From Pistricoccus aurantiacus (GTDB taxonomy: Bacteria; Pseudomonadota; Gammaproteobacteria; Pseudomonadales; Halomonadaceae), in the NCBI RefSeq assembly GCF_007954585.1, contig NZ_CP042382.1, positions 3,286,001 to 3,350,000 of the forward strand: a stretch of DNA of 64,000 bases, given 5' to 3'. Of the stretch, positions 33,169 through 42,214 are shown in pieces; the stretch's first letter is position 1; the number at the start of each line of letters is the position of its first letter. Both the position numbers and the translations under genes were made by a program. The notes beneath the pieces are model-generated. The model saw only the letters and a program-made list of their open reading frames with translations, did no database searches and was not told where the DNA came from.

Positions 33169-33197
33169 TTGTCTTCGGGCACTACACCACCTAGAGT
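33169..33197 (+). promoter_or_regulatory. Candidate promoter for the universal stress protein gene
   Basis: TTGTCT (33169-33174) and TAGAGT (33192-33197) are separated by 17 bp, a plausible sigma-70 promoter 50 bp before the start codon. Both hexamers match consensus at four of six positions. Confidence 0.35.
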
Positions 33198-33249
33198 GAA
33201 GAATAAAAGCGTCGCTGATATGTGTTATCCAATCTCAAGGGGGTGTGTC

Positions 33250-33699
33250 ATGAGCAACGAATATCGTCATGTCCTGGTCGCCGTGGATCTGACCAAGGAC
33301 TCGCATAAAGTGCTGGAACGCGCGCGACCCATTGCCGAGCGCAACCAGGCCAAACTATCGATCATGCATACGCTCGAGCCCTTGGGTTTTGCCTATGGTG
33401 GCGATATTCCCATGGATCTGACCAGTATTCAGGATCAGTTGGACGATCATGCCAAGCAGCGCCTGGCGGAAATCGCCGATCCCTGCAATGTGGCTCGGGA
33501 AGATCAGCACGTAGTGGTAGGCATGCCGGACACGGAGATTCACCGCTTCGCTCAGGAGCACGACGTGGATCTGATCGTGGTCGGTTCCCACGGTCGCGCC
33601 GGCTTCGCCCTGCTGCTGGGCTCCACTTCCACCGGCGTGCTGCACGGCGCGAAGTGCGACGTACTGGCCGTTCGCGTGGGCGAGGATACCGACGAGTAG
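33250..33699 (+). CDS. Universal stress protein (UspA family)
   Basis: The ATG at 33250 follows AAGGGGGTG and gives 149 residues. The ATP-binding signature G-2x-G-9x-G-(S/T) is present in GSHGRAGFALLLGS near residue 116, and the N-terminus HVLVAVDLTKDSHKVLERA is typical. Such proteins accumulate on growth arrest or stress. An upstream in-frame extension exists but is not family-like. The gene is monocistronic and convergent with uup. Confidence 0.9.
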   Translation: MSNEYRHVLVAVDLTKDSHKVLERARPIAERNQAKLSIMHTLEPLGFAYGGDIPMDLTSIQDQLDDHAKQRLAEIADPCNVAREDQHVVVGMPDTEIHRFAQEHDVDLIVVGSHGRAGFALLLGSTSTGVLHGAKCDVLAVRVGEDTDE

Positions 33700-33716
33700 T
33701 CTCTCCTGCTGAATCT

Positions 33717-35666
33717 TCAACCCTCTCCTGCCGCCATGGCTTCGAGTTCCATCCAGCGTTCCATGGCGGCATCCAGTTCCGCCTGCTTTGCTTCGAGGGC
33801 CGCCAAGGTAGCGGTCACCTTGGCGCTTTCCTGCTGATAGAAGCCCGCATCGCCAACGGTCGCTTCGAAAGCGGCCACCTCGTTTTCCAGCTGTTCGATA
33901 CGTGTCGGTAGCTCATCGAGTTCACGCTGGAACTTGTAGGAAAGCTTGACCGGACGCCTTTCTCGTTCCGGTTCGATGGGCTTGCGGGCATTCACGCCTT
34001 GAAACGACGGGCTGTTTTCGCCGAAATTCGCCGAATCCTCTTGTCTGGAAGCGGATCTATCGAAAGCCAAGGGCGCCGGTGGCAGCTTGCCTCCCTGGCG
34101 CACCCAATCGCTGTAGCCACCCACGTATTCGCGCACGCGACCATTGCCTTCGAAAGCCAACACGCCCGTGACCACATTGTCCATGAACTGGCGATCGTGG
34201 GACACCAGCAGCAGCGTGCCGTCGAAGTCCAGCAGCAGTTCCTCCAGAAGCTCCAGGGTTTCCACGTCCAGATCGTTGGTCGGCTCGTCGAGCACCAGCA
34301 GGTTGGCAGGCTGAGTGAACAGCTTGGCCAGCAGCAGGCGATTGGACTCCCCGCCGGAAAGCGCTTTTACCGGCTGCCTCGCCCGCTCCGGGGTAAACAG
34401 AAAATCCTGCAGATAGCTGATCACGTGGCGATCCTTTCCGCCCACGCTGACCCGGTCGCTGCCTTGGGCGACGTTGTCGTAAACAGTCTTCTCTGGCTCT
34501 AGACCCGCCCTGAGCTGATCGAAATACGCCATCTTGAGATTGGTGCCCATGCGCACTCGGCCTTCAGTAGGCGCGAGCTCCCCCAGCAGAATCTTCAAGA
34601 GCGTGGTCTTGCCGGCGCCGTTGCGCCCGATCAGCCCCACTCGGTCGCCGCGCTGAATCTCCAGGCTAAGATCGCGAATCACCCAGTCGTCGCCGAAACG
34701 CTGGCTGACGTTTTGAAGCTCCACGACCCGCTTGCCGCTGCGCTCGCCGCTGTCCACGGAGAGATTGGCCTTACCCTGACGCTCCCGACGCTGGCCGCGA
34801 TCGGCTCGCATCTTCTCGAGCGCTCGCACCCGACCTTCGTTGCGGGTACGCCGCGCCTTGATGCCTTGGCGAATCCAGGCTTCCTCCTGGGCGAGCCTCT
34901 TGTCGAACTCGGCGTTTTCCCGGGCTTCCACTTCCAGCTCGTGGCTTTTCTGTGTCTGGTATCTGGCGTAGTCGCCGGGGTAGCGCCCCAGCTTGCCCCG
35001 ATCCAGTTCGAGAATGCCGGTAGCCAGTCGCGACAGGAACGCCCGGTCGTGGGTGATGAACAGCACCGCGCCGCTGAAGGCCAGCAGTTGCTCTTCCAGC
35101 CAGGCGATGGTATCCAGATCGAGATGGTTGGTGGGCTCATCCAGCAGCAGCAGATCCGGCTCCGCCACCAGGGCCCGCGCCAGCGCCACGCGACGCCGCC
35201 AGCCTCCGGAAAGCGCGGTCATGGGGTCATCCGCGGGCAGACCGAGACGGGTGAGCACCGTATCAATGCGCTGATGAAACGACCAGCCGTCAATGGCTTC
35301 GAGCTGGGTCTGCAGTCGCGCCAGCCGATCCATGTCCGGCTCGGGGTCTTGAATCAGATGATGATATTCCGTCAGCAGGCTGCCGGCTTCCGGTAGCCCC
35401 TGAGCAACCACATCGAAGATGGTCTGACCGCTGGCCGCGGGCAGATCCTGCTCGAGCACGCCGATCTTGAGCCCCGGCGCGCGCCACAGAGTACCGTCAT
35501 CCGCCTGAATTTCACCGGCGATCAGCTTGAGCAGCGTCGACTTGCCAGTACCGTTACGTCCCACCAGAGCCAGCCGCTCACCGTTTTCCAAGGTGAATTC
35601 CGCGCTATCGAGAAGCACATGGGTACCATAAGCCAGATGCACCTGTTCCAAACGTACCAACGACAC
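33717..35666 (-). CDS. uup: ABC-F ATPase Uup
   Basis: Two tandem ATP-binding cassettes without membrane segments mark an ABC-F protein of 649 residues. Walker A motifs are GRNGTGKST (about residue 36) and GRNGAGKTT (about residue 348), and the signature motifs are LSGGWRRRVALARAL and LSGGESNRLLLAKLF. A C-terminal coiled coil rich in Glu and Ala follows, as in E. coli Uup. Uup acts on the ribosome and influences transposon excision and branched DNA stability. It is divergent from tatD. Confidence 0.92.
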   Translation of the reverse strand: MSLVRLEQVHLAYGTHVLLDSAEFTLENGERLALVGRNGTGKSTLLKLIAGEIQADDGTLWRAPGLKIGVLEQDLPAASGQTIFDVVAQGLPEAGSLLTEYHHLIQDPEPDMDRLARLQTQLEAIDGWSFHQRIDTVLTRLGLPADDPMTALSGGWRRRVALARALVAEPDLLLLDEPTNHLDLDTIAWLEEQLLAFSGAVLFITHDRAFLSRLATGILELDRGKLGRYPGDYARYQTQKSHELEVEARENAEFDKRLAQEEAWIRQGIKARRTRNEGRVRALEKMRADRGQRRERQGKANLSVDSGERSGKRVVELQNVSQRFGDDWVIRDLSLEIQRGDRVGLIGRNGAGKTTLLKILLGELAPTEGRVRMGTNLKMAYFDQLRAGLEPEKTVYDNVAQGSDRVSVGGKDRHVISYLQDFLFTPERARQPVKALSGGESNRLLLAKLFTQPANLLVLDEPTNDLDVETLELLEELLLDFDGTLLLVSHDRQFMDNVVTGVLAFEGNGRVREYVGGYSDWVRQGGKLPPAPLAFDRSASRQEDSANFGENSPSFQGVNARKPIEPERERRPVKLSYKFQRELDELPTRIEQLENEVAAFEATVGDAGFYQQESAKVTATLAALEAKQAELDAAMERWMELEAMAAGEG

Positions 35667-35825
35667 TGGAATTCCTCTTTCGATTTACAGCAGATGAATG
35701 TCGTGCAGTGTAACGCGACGCCACCGGGAAAGTCGCCGGCAAGTGACTCGCGCATGGCCGGCACATTCCTGGAAAGGTACAATGCCGCCTCTTAGACGCT
35801 GAGCTTGAAAGCAAGGAGCGACAGC

Positions 35826-36671
35826 TTGTCCGACAACACGCTTCCAGAAGCGCTACAGTTTCGTGCGCCGGCACCGCTGGTGGATATTGGCGCCAATCTG
35901 ACCCATGCCAGTTTCTTTGAAGATCTCGACGCGGTGCTTCATCGCGCACGTGATGCCAACGTCAGCCAGCTGATCGTGACCGGCACCGACCTGGAGCATG
36001 CCCGCCAGGCGGTGACGCTTAGCCAGCAGTACGTGGGACTGCATGCTACCGCCGGCGTCCATCCGCATGATGCCAGCCGCTGGAACGCTGAGCTGGAACG
36101 CGCTTTCCATACGCTCTATCGAGAGGCCAACATCGTCGCCGTCGGCGAGTGCGGGCTGGATTTCAATCGCAATTTTTCCTCCCGCAGCGATCAGGAGCGC
36201 GCCTTCGAGGCGCAGTTGGGGCTGGCGGCACAAACCGGTCTGCCGCTATTCATTCACGAACGTGACGCGGGAAGCCGCATGCGGGAAATGCTGACAAGCT
36301 GGCGGGACGAAATTTCCCAGGCGGTAATTCACTGTTTCACCGGCAGCCGGGAAACCCTTTACAACTATCTGGATCTCGATCTGCATATCGGCCTGACCGG
36401 CTGGATCTGCGACGAGCGCCGTGGCCATCATCTACGCGAGCTGGTCAAAGCGATTCCCGCGGATCGACTGATGGTGGAAACCGACTGCCCCTATCTGCTG
36501 CCGCGCAACCTCCCGGCCAAGATGAAGGGAAGACGCCACGAGCCCGCCCTGCTGCCCTGGATAGTGCGCGAAATCGCTCACTGGCGCGGTGAAAGCGAAC
36601 AACGCCTTGCCCAGTCCACCACCGCTACCGCGCAGGCGTTCTTTCGTCTGACAGACACTCCCGAGGAATGA
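35826..36671 (+). CDS. tatD: TatD-family metal-dependent DNase
   Basis: The start LVDIGANLTHASF and the ECGLDFNRN, IHERDAG, HCFTGS and ETDCPYLLPRN motifs match TatD, a TIM-barrel nuclease with metal-binding His, Asp and Glu residues. AAGGAG lies 7 bases before the TTG at 35826, so MSDNTLPEAL is taken as the N-terminus (281 aa). A TTG at 35805 lacks such a site. TatD is a cytoplasmic 3'-5' exonuclease implicated in DNA repair and oxidative stress. The next gene starts 4 bp after its stop. Confidence 0.92.
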   Translation: MSDNTLPEALQFRAPAPLVDIGANLTHASFFEDLDAVLHRARDANVSQLIVTGTDLEHARQAVTLSQQYVGLHATAGVHPHDASRWNAELERAFHTLYREANIVAVGECGLDFNRNFSSRSDQERAFEAQLGLAAQTGLPLFIHERDAGSRMREMLTSWRDEISQAVIHCFTGSRETLYNYLDLDLHIGLTGWICDERRGHHLRELVKAIPADRLMVETDCPYLLPRNLPAKMKGRRHEPALLPWIVREIAHWRGESEQRLAQSTTATAQAFFRLTDTPEE

Positions 36672-36675
36672 TGAC

Positions 36676-37155
36676 ATGGCGGATTTTCCCGGCTTTATCG
36701 CCGTCGAGACCGGTGACGACGACAACCTCCCCCTGGCGATTGCCTGGACGCTTGCGGACGGGCGCGTCAAGCATACGCTGATTCAACCGGATGACGGCTG
36801 GCTGGATGATGAGCTGAACGCTCTTGGTGGCTACAGCCTGGAAGAATTGGAAAGCCTGGGTGTGAGCCCGCTGGATGTGATACGCGAACTGGAGAACGAC
36901 CATTTCAGCGCGACGCTATTTACCGCCGGTATCAGCGACGATGAAGCAACACTCAGCCGTCTGTTCGATACCTTCGGCATGGACCCTTTCGTTGAACTGG
37001 CGCCGGCGGAATCCCTGTATCCGCAGCTATCGCCCGGGGTCTGGTCCCGGCTGCGCGGCGAGCTGTTCGGCGAGCTGGGTTTCGAACCGCTGCGCCCTGA
37101 ACAGGAAGTACAGGTAATGCTGATGCTTCATCAGCGGCTAAGCGAAGCGGAATAA
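36676..37155 (+). CDS. Conserved hypothetical protein, possibly degenerate DEDD exonuclease fold
   Basis: This 159-residue acidic protein lies 4 bp after tatD and is probably co-transcribed with it. The first 40 residues (GFIAVETGDDDNLPLAIAW then LADGRVKHTLIQP) resemble the opening strands of DnaQ-type 3'-5' exonucleases, where the motif would be DxE. Here the first Asp is replaced by Val-Glu, and later catalytic acids are not clear. It may keep the fold but not the activity. The proposal is weak and rests on pattern alone. Confidence 0.65.
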   Translation: MADFPGFIAVETGDDDNLPLAIAWTLADGRVKHTLIQPDDGWLDDELNALGGYSLEELESLGVSPLDVIRELENDHFSATLFTAGISDDEATLSRLFDTFGMDPFVELAPAESLYPQLSPGVWSRLRGELFGELGFEPLRPEQEVQVMLMLHQRLSEAE

Positions 37156-37159
37156 ACAA

Positions 37160-38665
37160 TCAACCGCGTTGGCCCCCCGGCTCTGCGAGATAGGGTGCTA
37201 TCCCCTGCATGACATCAGCGGTCGCGCGTTGAAATTCTTCCGCTCTTTCGACCGGCGCTCGGGTCACCAGACTCCCCCCGATGAACAATAGACTTGCCAC
37301 GACAATCCCCCAGATGCCGGCGGGCAACCCCAGCAGAGAGTTGCCGGTTGCATAAAGCGCAAGCACAAAGAGCGTGGTGCCGATCACGCTGGTCAGGGCG
37401 CCGGCACCGGTGCCGCCTTTCCAGTAAAAAGCGCCGATCATCGCTGGTACCACGGCAACGAGACCGGATGAAGCCGCCACGGAAAGCACCGCAATGAGAT
37501 CCAGCTGTAACTGCGCAAAGCCCAGCGCCAGCAGGGCGATAAGCGGAATCACGATCTTGCCTGCCAGCAGTTGCTGCCTTTCGCTGACACCGGACCTGAG
37601 ATTGGCATACAGATCTCGAGAAAGCATGGAAGACAGGGTCAGCATGATCGAATCGATGGTCGAGATCGCCGCGGCCATGATGGCAATCAGCACCGTCACG
37701 CCTAGCAGGGGCGGCACATAGTCTGAGCCAAGCAACCTTGGCGTGGCCAGATCGGGATTCTCGAGCCCGGGGAAAGCGACGAGTGCCGAGAAACCCCAGA
37801 GCACCGAGACGAGGGTATAGATGAAGCCAAAAACCAGAAATCCAAGCAGCATTCGACGCATCGCCGCCAGGGACGCGGGCATGAACAGGCGCTGACTGAC
37901 CTGGGGATTGGAAAGGCTGAAGAAGAACCAGGGAATGGTCAATCCCAGAAAGGTAGTGAAACTGAACAGGCCTTTGCCGGGCACGACCAGAGACTGTGGC
38001 TGCTCTTCGGCCAGGGTGGCGAACAGCGCCTGGAAGCCACCAAGTCCTTGAACCACCAGAAACACCACCAGGGTCGAGGCCAGCACCATGACGACGGCCT
38101 GCAGGGAATCGGTCCACATCACCGAGCGAATCCCCGCCACATAGGTAAACAGCATGGCGATGGCGATGGCTAGCCAGATGCCGGTGGTAAAGGAGATGGT
38201 GCCTTGGGTGGTGCCTTGCAGCAGATAGCCGATTCCGGCAAGTTGTACCGCCGCGTAGGGAATCAGGAAAAGACAGTTCGAGACAGCCACGACTATCGCG
38301 ACGTTTCGATTGGCGTAGCGATAGCCGAGCATTTCGCTGGGAGTCACGAAGCCAAAGCGCTTGCCAACCGCCCAGAATCTGGGTCCGAAGACCGCTACCA
38401 GGGAAACCCCGGCGAAATAGATGATTTCAAAACCCAGGGCGCCGACGCCTCCGGCGTAGGTAAGCCCGGCCAAGCCGACCATCATGAAGGCGCTGTAGGT
38501 GGTGGCGCTATAGCTGAGCGCGGATACCAGGCCGCTCATCTGGCGATCGCCCAGAAAATAGCTCGCCATGACTTCCGATACCTTGCCTTGGCGAGACAGC
38601 ATGGCGATCAAGGTGGCGATACCCAGATAGATCGCCACCGACCACCAGATAAGAGATTCGGTCAT
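37160..38665 (-). CDS. Sodium:solute symporter (SSS family)
   Basis: The 501-residue protein has about 13 membrane helices. ASYFLGDRQMSGLVSALSYSATTYSAFM near residue 35 and ISTIDSIMLTLSSMLSRDLYAN near residue 340 (quoted in part as ISTIDSIMLTLSSM) are typical of SSS transporters such as PanF and ActP. The Ser/Thr residues in the second match the second sodium site. The substrate cannot be set from sequence. It is preceded by a 59-residue membrane protein, a common pairing in this branch. It ends 4 bp from the convergent hypothetical gene. Confidence 0.87.
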   Translation of the reverse strand: MTESLIWWSVAIYLGIATLIAMLSRQGKVSEVMASYFLGDRQMSGLVSALSYSATTYSAFMMVGLAGLTYAGGVGALGFEIIYFAGVSLVAVFGPRFWAVGKRFGFVTPSEMLGYRYANRNVAIVVAVSNCLFLIPYAAVQLAGIGYLLQGTTQGTISFTTGIWLAIAIAMLFTYVAGIRSVMWTDSLQAVVMVLASTLVVFLVVQGLGGFQALFATLAEEQPQSLVVPGKGLFSFTTFLGLTIPWFFFSLSNPQVSQRLFMPASLAAMRRMLLGFLVFGFIYTLVSVLWGFSALVAFPGLENPDLATPRLLGSDYVPPLLGVTVLIAIMAAAISTIDSIMLTLSSMLSRDLYANLRSGVSERQQLLAGKIVIPLIALLALGFAQLQLDLIAVLSVAASSGLVAVVPAMIGAFYWKGGTGAGALTSVIGTTLFVLALYATGNSLLGLPAGIWGIVVASLLFIGGSLVTRAPVERAEEFQRATADVMQGIAPYLAEPGGQRG

Positions 38666-38677
38666 CCGCTATCCTGG

Positions 38678-38857
38678 TTATTTTCTCTTGAAATCCCGAG
38701 TGATGACGATATTGAGCAGAATCACCGCCAAGCCGACGAGGGTCCAGAAGAGAAAACTCCCGTACCAGGCCTGGACCTTTGCCAACAGAGTATAGGGAAC
38801 CAGGTAGCTCGACAGCACCAGAGCCCATACCCCCCATATCCATCTGCTTCTCGGCAT
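38678..38857 (-). CDS. Small membrane protein accompanying the SSS symporter
   Basis: Only 59 residues, with two hydrophobic helices (about 8-24 and 33-52) and a basic C-terminus RDFKRK. AGGAG stands before the ATG at 38857. It ends 12 bp before the symporter start on the same strand. Similar short proteins (DUF3311/YhdT-like) precede many sodium symporters and may act as small subunits. The symporter pairing is seen; the subunit role is inferred. Confidence 0.72.
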   Translation of the reverse strand: MPRSRWIWGVWALVLSSYLVPYTLLAKVQAWYGSFLFWTLVGLAVILLNIVITRDFKRK

Positions 38858-38923
38858 CGCCTTCTCCTGTTGATACCTGAAATACTCGAGCGCCACTGCA
38901 AGCGTATCGAGAAAGGTTTCCCG

Positions 38924-39511
38924 TTATCTCGAGTGGGCATGTTGAGAGGGATAAGTCGGTTCGGCGTCCTTGCGAAGACGACGCCTTCCTTGAAGAATGG
39001 CCTGATCCCGAGACAGGCCATGACCATAGAAACTTCGCAGAACAACGCGAAACGCCTCGGCCCGGTAAGGCAAGCCTTCTCGTTCAAATTGCACCGCCCG
39101 CGCCTCGACTCGCTCGCGAAAGCCGTCTCGGTCCACTTCCAGCTCGCCAAGATTATCGATACTGACGTTGAATCCCAGACCGCAGGCGCGGGAGAACAGC
39201 AACTCCAAGGCCTGAGGCGCCATTTCGGCGGTCTCGAAGGCGCGCTGCTGGCTCGCGTCACGCCCATCCGGGAGATACCAGTAGCCGTAATCCTCAAATT
39301 GACGCCGCTGCTCGCCGGCGATACACCAGTGGCTGATTTCATGCAGCGCACTAGCGAAATAGCCTTGGGCAAAGATCACTCGGTGATAGGCCGTCTCGTC
39401 ATCCGCGGGCAGGTACAGAGGCTCCTCACCGCCGGCGATCAACCGGGTAAGATAGCGCTCATGAAATAGCCCATCGAACAAGGCGATGATGTCGTCGAGT
39501 CGGTAAGTCAC
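38924..39511 (-). CDS. epmC: Elongation factor P hydroxylase EpmC
   Basis: The 195-residue protein carries the characteristic segment SALHEISHWCIAGEQRR with the HExxH-like metal site, YGYWYLPDGRDASQQ and FNVSIDNLG, all matching E. coli EpmC (YfcM), which hydroxylates the lysylated lysine of EF-P. The GTG at 39511 follows AAGAG and was chosen over a GTG at 39547. EF-P and the epmAB partners are not in the window. Divergent from a MATE exporter. Confidence 0.9.
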   Translation of the reverse strand: MTYRLDDIIALFDGLFHERYLTRLIAGGEEPLYLPADDETAYHRVIFAQGYFASALHEISHWCIAGEQRRQFEDYGYWYLPDGRDASQQRAFETAEMAPQALELLFSRACGLGFNVSIDNLGELEVDRDGFRERVEARAVQFEREGLPYRAEAFRVVLRSFYGHGLSRDQAILQGRRRLRKDAEPTYPSQHAHSR

Positions 39512-39631
39512 AATGTTTCTCTTGGGCGATAAAATCAACGTCGCCACTATACTTGGATCGTGATTGCGGCGAAAACCATTCTTCTCGTTCTTCCACCGTC
39601 ACGATCCTCACGCCATCCAAGGAGTCGCTCG

Positions 39632-41098
39632 TTGTTGCAGCTCATGCCCTCGCCCCTGGCAAAAAGCGTTCGCTTGGCCAGAAGCGCCAGGGAAACCCGG
39701 CTTTTGCTGCGTCTGGCCTTGCCGATCTGTGGCGCTCAGCTTGCACAGGCGGGTATGGGAGCAACTGACATCATGATGACCGGACGCCTCAGTGCCAGCG
39801 ATCTGGCGGCGGTTTCCGTGGGATCGAGCCTGTGGATGCCCCTGATGCTTTTCATGACCGGGACGCTGATGGGGCTGACGCCTATCGTTGCCCAGCTCCT
39901 GGGAGGCGCGAACACCCAGCGCATCCGTCCCAGCGTTCATCAGGCGCTATGGGTGGCGTTGGTACTGGGTATTGCCGCCGGTCTGCTGCTGTGGTTCAGC
40001 GTGATGCCGATCTTCATGCTGATGGACGTGCCTTCTTCCGTGGCGACACTTTCTGCCGCCTATCTTTCCGCAGTGGCTTTCGGCATGCCCGGTGTCGCAC
40101 TATTTCAAGCGCTACGCGCCTTTTCCGATGGCATGAACCATACCCGGCCTTCCCTGTGGTTCAGCCTGCTGGGGCTTGCGGTAAATATTCCCAGCAATTT
40201 CGTGCTGATCTATGGCGGCGCGGGGTTGATCGATCTTTTCGGCCCCGGGCTGCCGACATCATTGCAGGAGTTGCCGGCGCTGGGTGCCTTGGGCTGCGGC
40301 ATTGCCACCGCCCTGTCGATGTGGACGATGGGTATCGCCATGGCTATTTATATCCATCGCAGCCGCGCCTATGGGGAGGTGACACTATGGCATTCTTTGA
40401 CGCCTCCACGCCGGAACATGATCGGCGAATTGCTGTATGTCGGTCTGCCCATCGGTATATCGATCTTCGTCGAAGTCACCTTGTTCACGCTGATCGCGCT
40501 GTTCATCGCCGGTCTTGGCGAGGTTGTGGTTGCCGCCCATCAGGTCGCCTTGAACGTGACGTCGATTCTGTTCATGCTGCCATTGTCTCTGGGAATGGCG
40601 CTGACGGTTCGAGTCGGCAATTCTTTGGGGCACGATCGACCGGAACAGGCTCGTTTCGTCGCCTGGAATGGTCTGGCCATATGCCTGCTGGTGGCGATTC
40701 TCAACGACCTGTTATTGTGGTTGGGAGCGGAACAGGTGATCAGCTTGTATACCCACAACGAGCAGGTGCAGTCGCTTGCTCTCTCCTTGGTCGGCCTGGC
40801 CATGATCTACCAGATATCCGATTCGATGCAGGTCAACATGGCCGGAGCGTTACGCGGCTACAAGGACACCCGCATCATCATGGTCATCACGCTGGTCTCC
40901 TACTGGTTGATCGGGCTAGGCGGCGGCCACTGGCTGGGAACCCGGGGCGTCCCCGGGTTCATGGACAGCCTGGGCGTCTACGGATACTGGATTGGCCTGG
41001 TGGCAGGCTTGACCGCCGCGGCGCTATTGCTTGGCCTACGACTTCACAAGATCAGCAAGGCGCAATGCAATGGAGAAAACGCCTCACCGTCTGAATGA
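39632..41098 (+). CDS. MATE efflux transporter (NorM-like)
   Basis: About 12 helices are found in 488 residues, with GAQLAQAGMGATDIMMTGRLS in the first repeat and GLPIGISIFVEVTLFTLIALF in the second (each part of the pseudo-symmetric MATE fold). The TTG at 39632 lies 7 bases after GGAG, so it is preferred over an ATG at 39644 that lacks such spacing. The family exports cationic drugs with sodium or protons. Its end overlaps the start of the DUF3080 gene by 29 bp. Confidence 0.87.
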   Translation: MLQLMPSPLAKSVRLARSARETRLLLRLALPICGAQLAQAGMGATDIMMTGRLSASDLAAVSVGSSLWMPLMLFMTGTLMGLTPIVAQLLGGANTQRIRPSVHQALWVALVLGIAAGLLLWFSVMPIFMLMDVPSSVATLSAAYLSAVAFGMPGVALFQALRAFSDGMNHTRPSLWFSLLGLAVNIPSNFVLIYGGAGLIDLFGPGLPTSLQELPALGALGCGIATALSMWTMGIAMAIYIHRSRAYGEVTLWHSLTPPRRNMIGELLYVGLPIGISIFVEVTLFTLIALFIAGLGEVVVAAHQVALNVTSILFMLPLSLGMALTVRVGNSLGHDRPEQARFVAWNGLAICLLVAILNDLLLWLGAEQVISLYTHNEQVQSLALSLVGLAMIYQISDSMQVNMAGALRGYKDTRIIMVITLVSYWLIGLGGGHWLGTRGVPGFMDSLGVYGYWIGLVAGLTAAALLLGLRLHKISKAQCNGENASPSE

Positions 41099-42125
41099 AC
41101 GCTTCAAGCATAGGCATCTGATACTACTTGTTCTGCTGGCAACGCTCTTGAGCAGCTGCGGAAACGATGAGGCGGACGCCATGTTCGCGAATTATCAACA
41201 GCGCCTGGCAACGTCTCTGGATATGCCGCCTCCCGAGCGTACCGCACCAGAGAACATAGCCGCTTTCCCGAATCAGGAAAAACGCCTGTTCGAGCTTCCC
41301 GAGATGCGCGAAGGGCTACGCAATGTCTATACCCTGCGGGAGTGCGGAATCACCAACCTGATCGCCAGACACAACAACTCACTTGGCAAGGTCGCTCCGC
41401 CCAGCCAGCAGTGGCTATACGAACTGGCGCTATGGCGTCGGCTCGAAAGCTGCTGGCAATCCGATATTCCCGAGCAACTCTCCGAGGAAGACCGTAAGCG
41501 CCTGGAGCGTCTGCTTGTCATGAAGACCCGACAACTCCCCAAGGCAAGCTGGAATGCCCTGTTCGGCTCCAGCGAGTGGGTGAGCAATTTTTCTCGAGCC
41601 AGTTCTCCATTACCGCCGGGAAAAGCTATCGAACTGGATCGCCCGCTGGCGGCAATTGCCTATTTGCGCAAGGCAACCCGCAAGCAGTTCGATCTGGACT
41701 GGCAGGCGGAATCCTCCGTGCTGGAAAATCATCTGCAGGCGCTTGGCCGCGAACCCTTGAGCGCGGCGCTGCTCAGGAGCCTGCTGCTAGCCTCGCAGCG
41801 TCTTGATGAAATCAACAATTTACTCGAACGCGCTTGGCGCGCAGGCAAGACCTGCTCCGATGCGTCTGCCTGGCCGTCGTTAAGCAAACACCAGGCGATG
41901 ACGTACCTGAAAACGCTCGATCAGGCGGGGAGCCGCTGGTTAGCGGCTATCGAGAAACTGCTTGAGGCGCATTCAGTGACGCGCTCCGCCGTATCGCGAT
42001 ATCGCCAGGAGTGGCTCTCCCTGGACAATCCCACAGCGCCCTGGCAGCAATTTCAGGCGCAGCGAAAGCGCTTCGAGACGAACTGGCGCCGCACAGGAGA
42101 ACGCTGTGCGAGGCCCGAGAGTTGA
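41070..42125 (+). CDS. DUF3080 family lipoprotein
   Basis: The 351-residue precursor has a basic N-terminus, a hydrophobic segment and a lipobox at LLSSCGNDE (about C30), so it is probably a membrane-anchored lipoprotein. The rest is alpha-helical and rich in Arg and Leu. The arrangement and the RECGITNLIARHN segment match DUF3080, a family of gammaproteobacterial lipoproteins of unknown role. It overlaps the MATE gene by 29 bp, which suggests coupled expression. Confidence 0.72.
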   Translation: MEKTPHRLNERFKHRHLILLVLLATLLSSCGNDEADAMFANYQQRLATSLDMPPPERTAPENIAAFPNQEKRLFELPEMREGLRNVYTLRECGITNLIARHNNSLGKVAPPSQQWLYELALWRRLESCWQSDIPEQLSEEDRKRLERLLVMKTRQLPKASWNALFGSSEWVSNFSRASSPLPPGKAIELDRPLAAIAYLRKATRKQFDLDWQAESSVLENHLQALGREPLSAALLRSLLLASQRLDEINNLLERAWRAGKTCSDASAWPSLSKHQAMTYLKTLDQAGSRWLAAIEKLLEAHSVTRSAVSRYRQEWLSLDNPTAPWQQFQAQRKRFETNWRRTGERCARPES

Positions 42126-42214
42126 CACCGGGGCTTAACTTTCCCTGCGAGTCTGTGCTAATAGTGAGTCCAGGGTGCTTCATTGCCGCCAAACCGCGCT
42201 CAAGGAGGGTTCTC

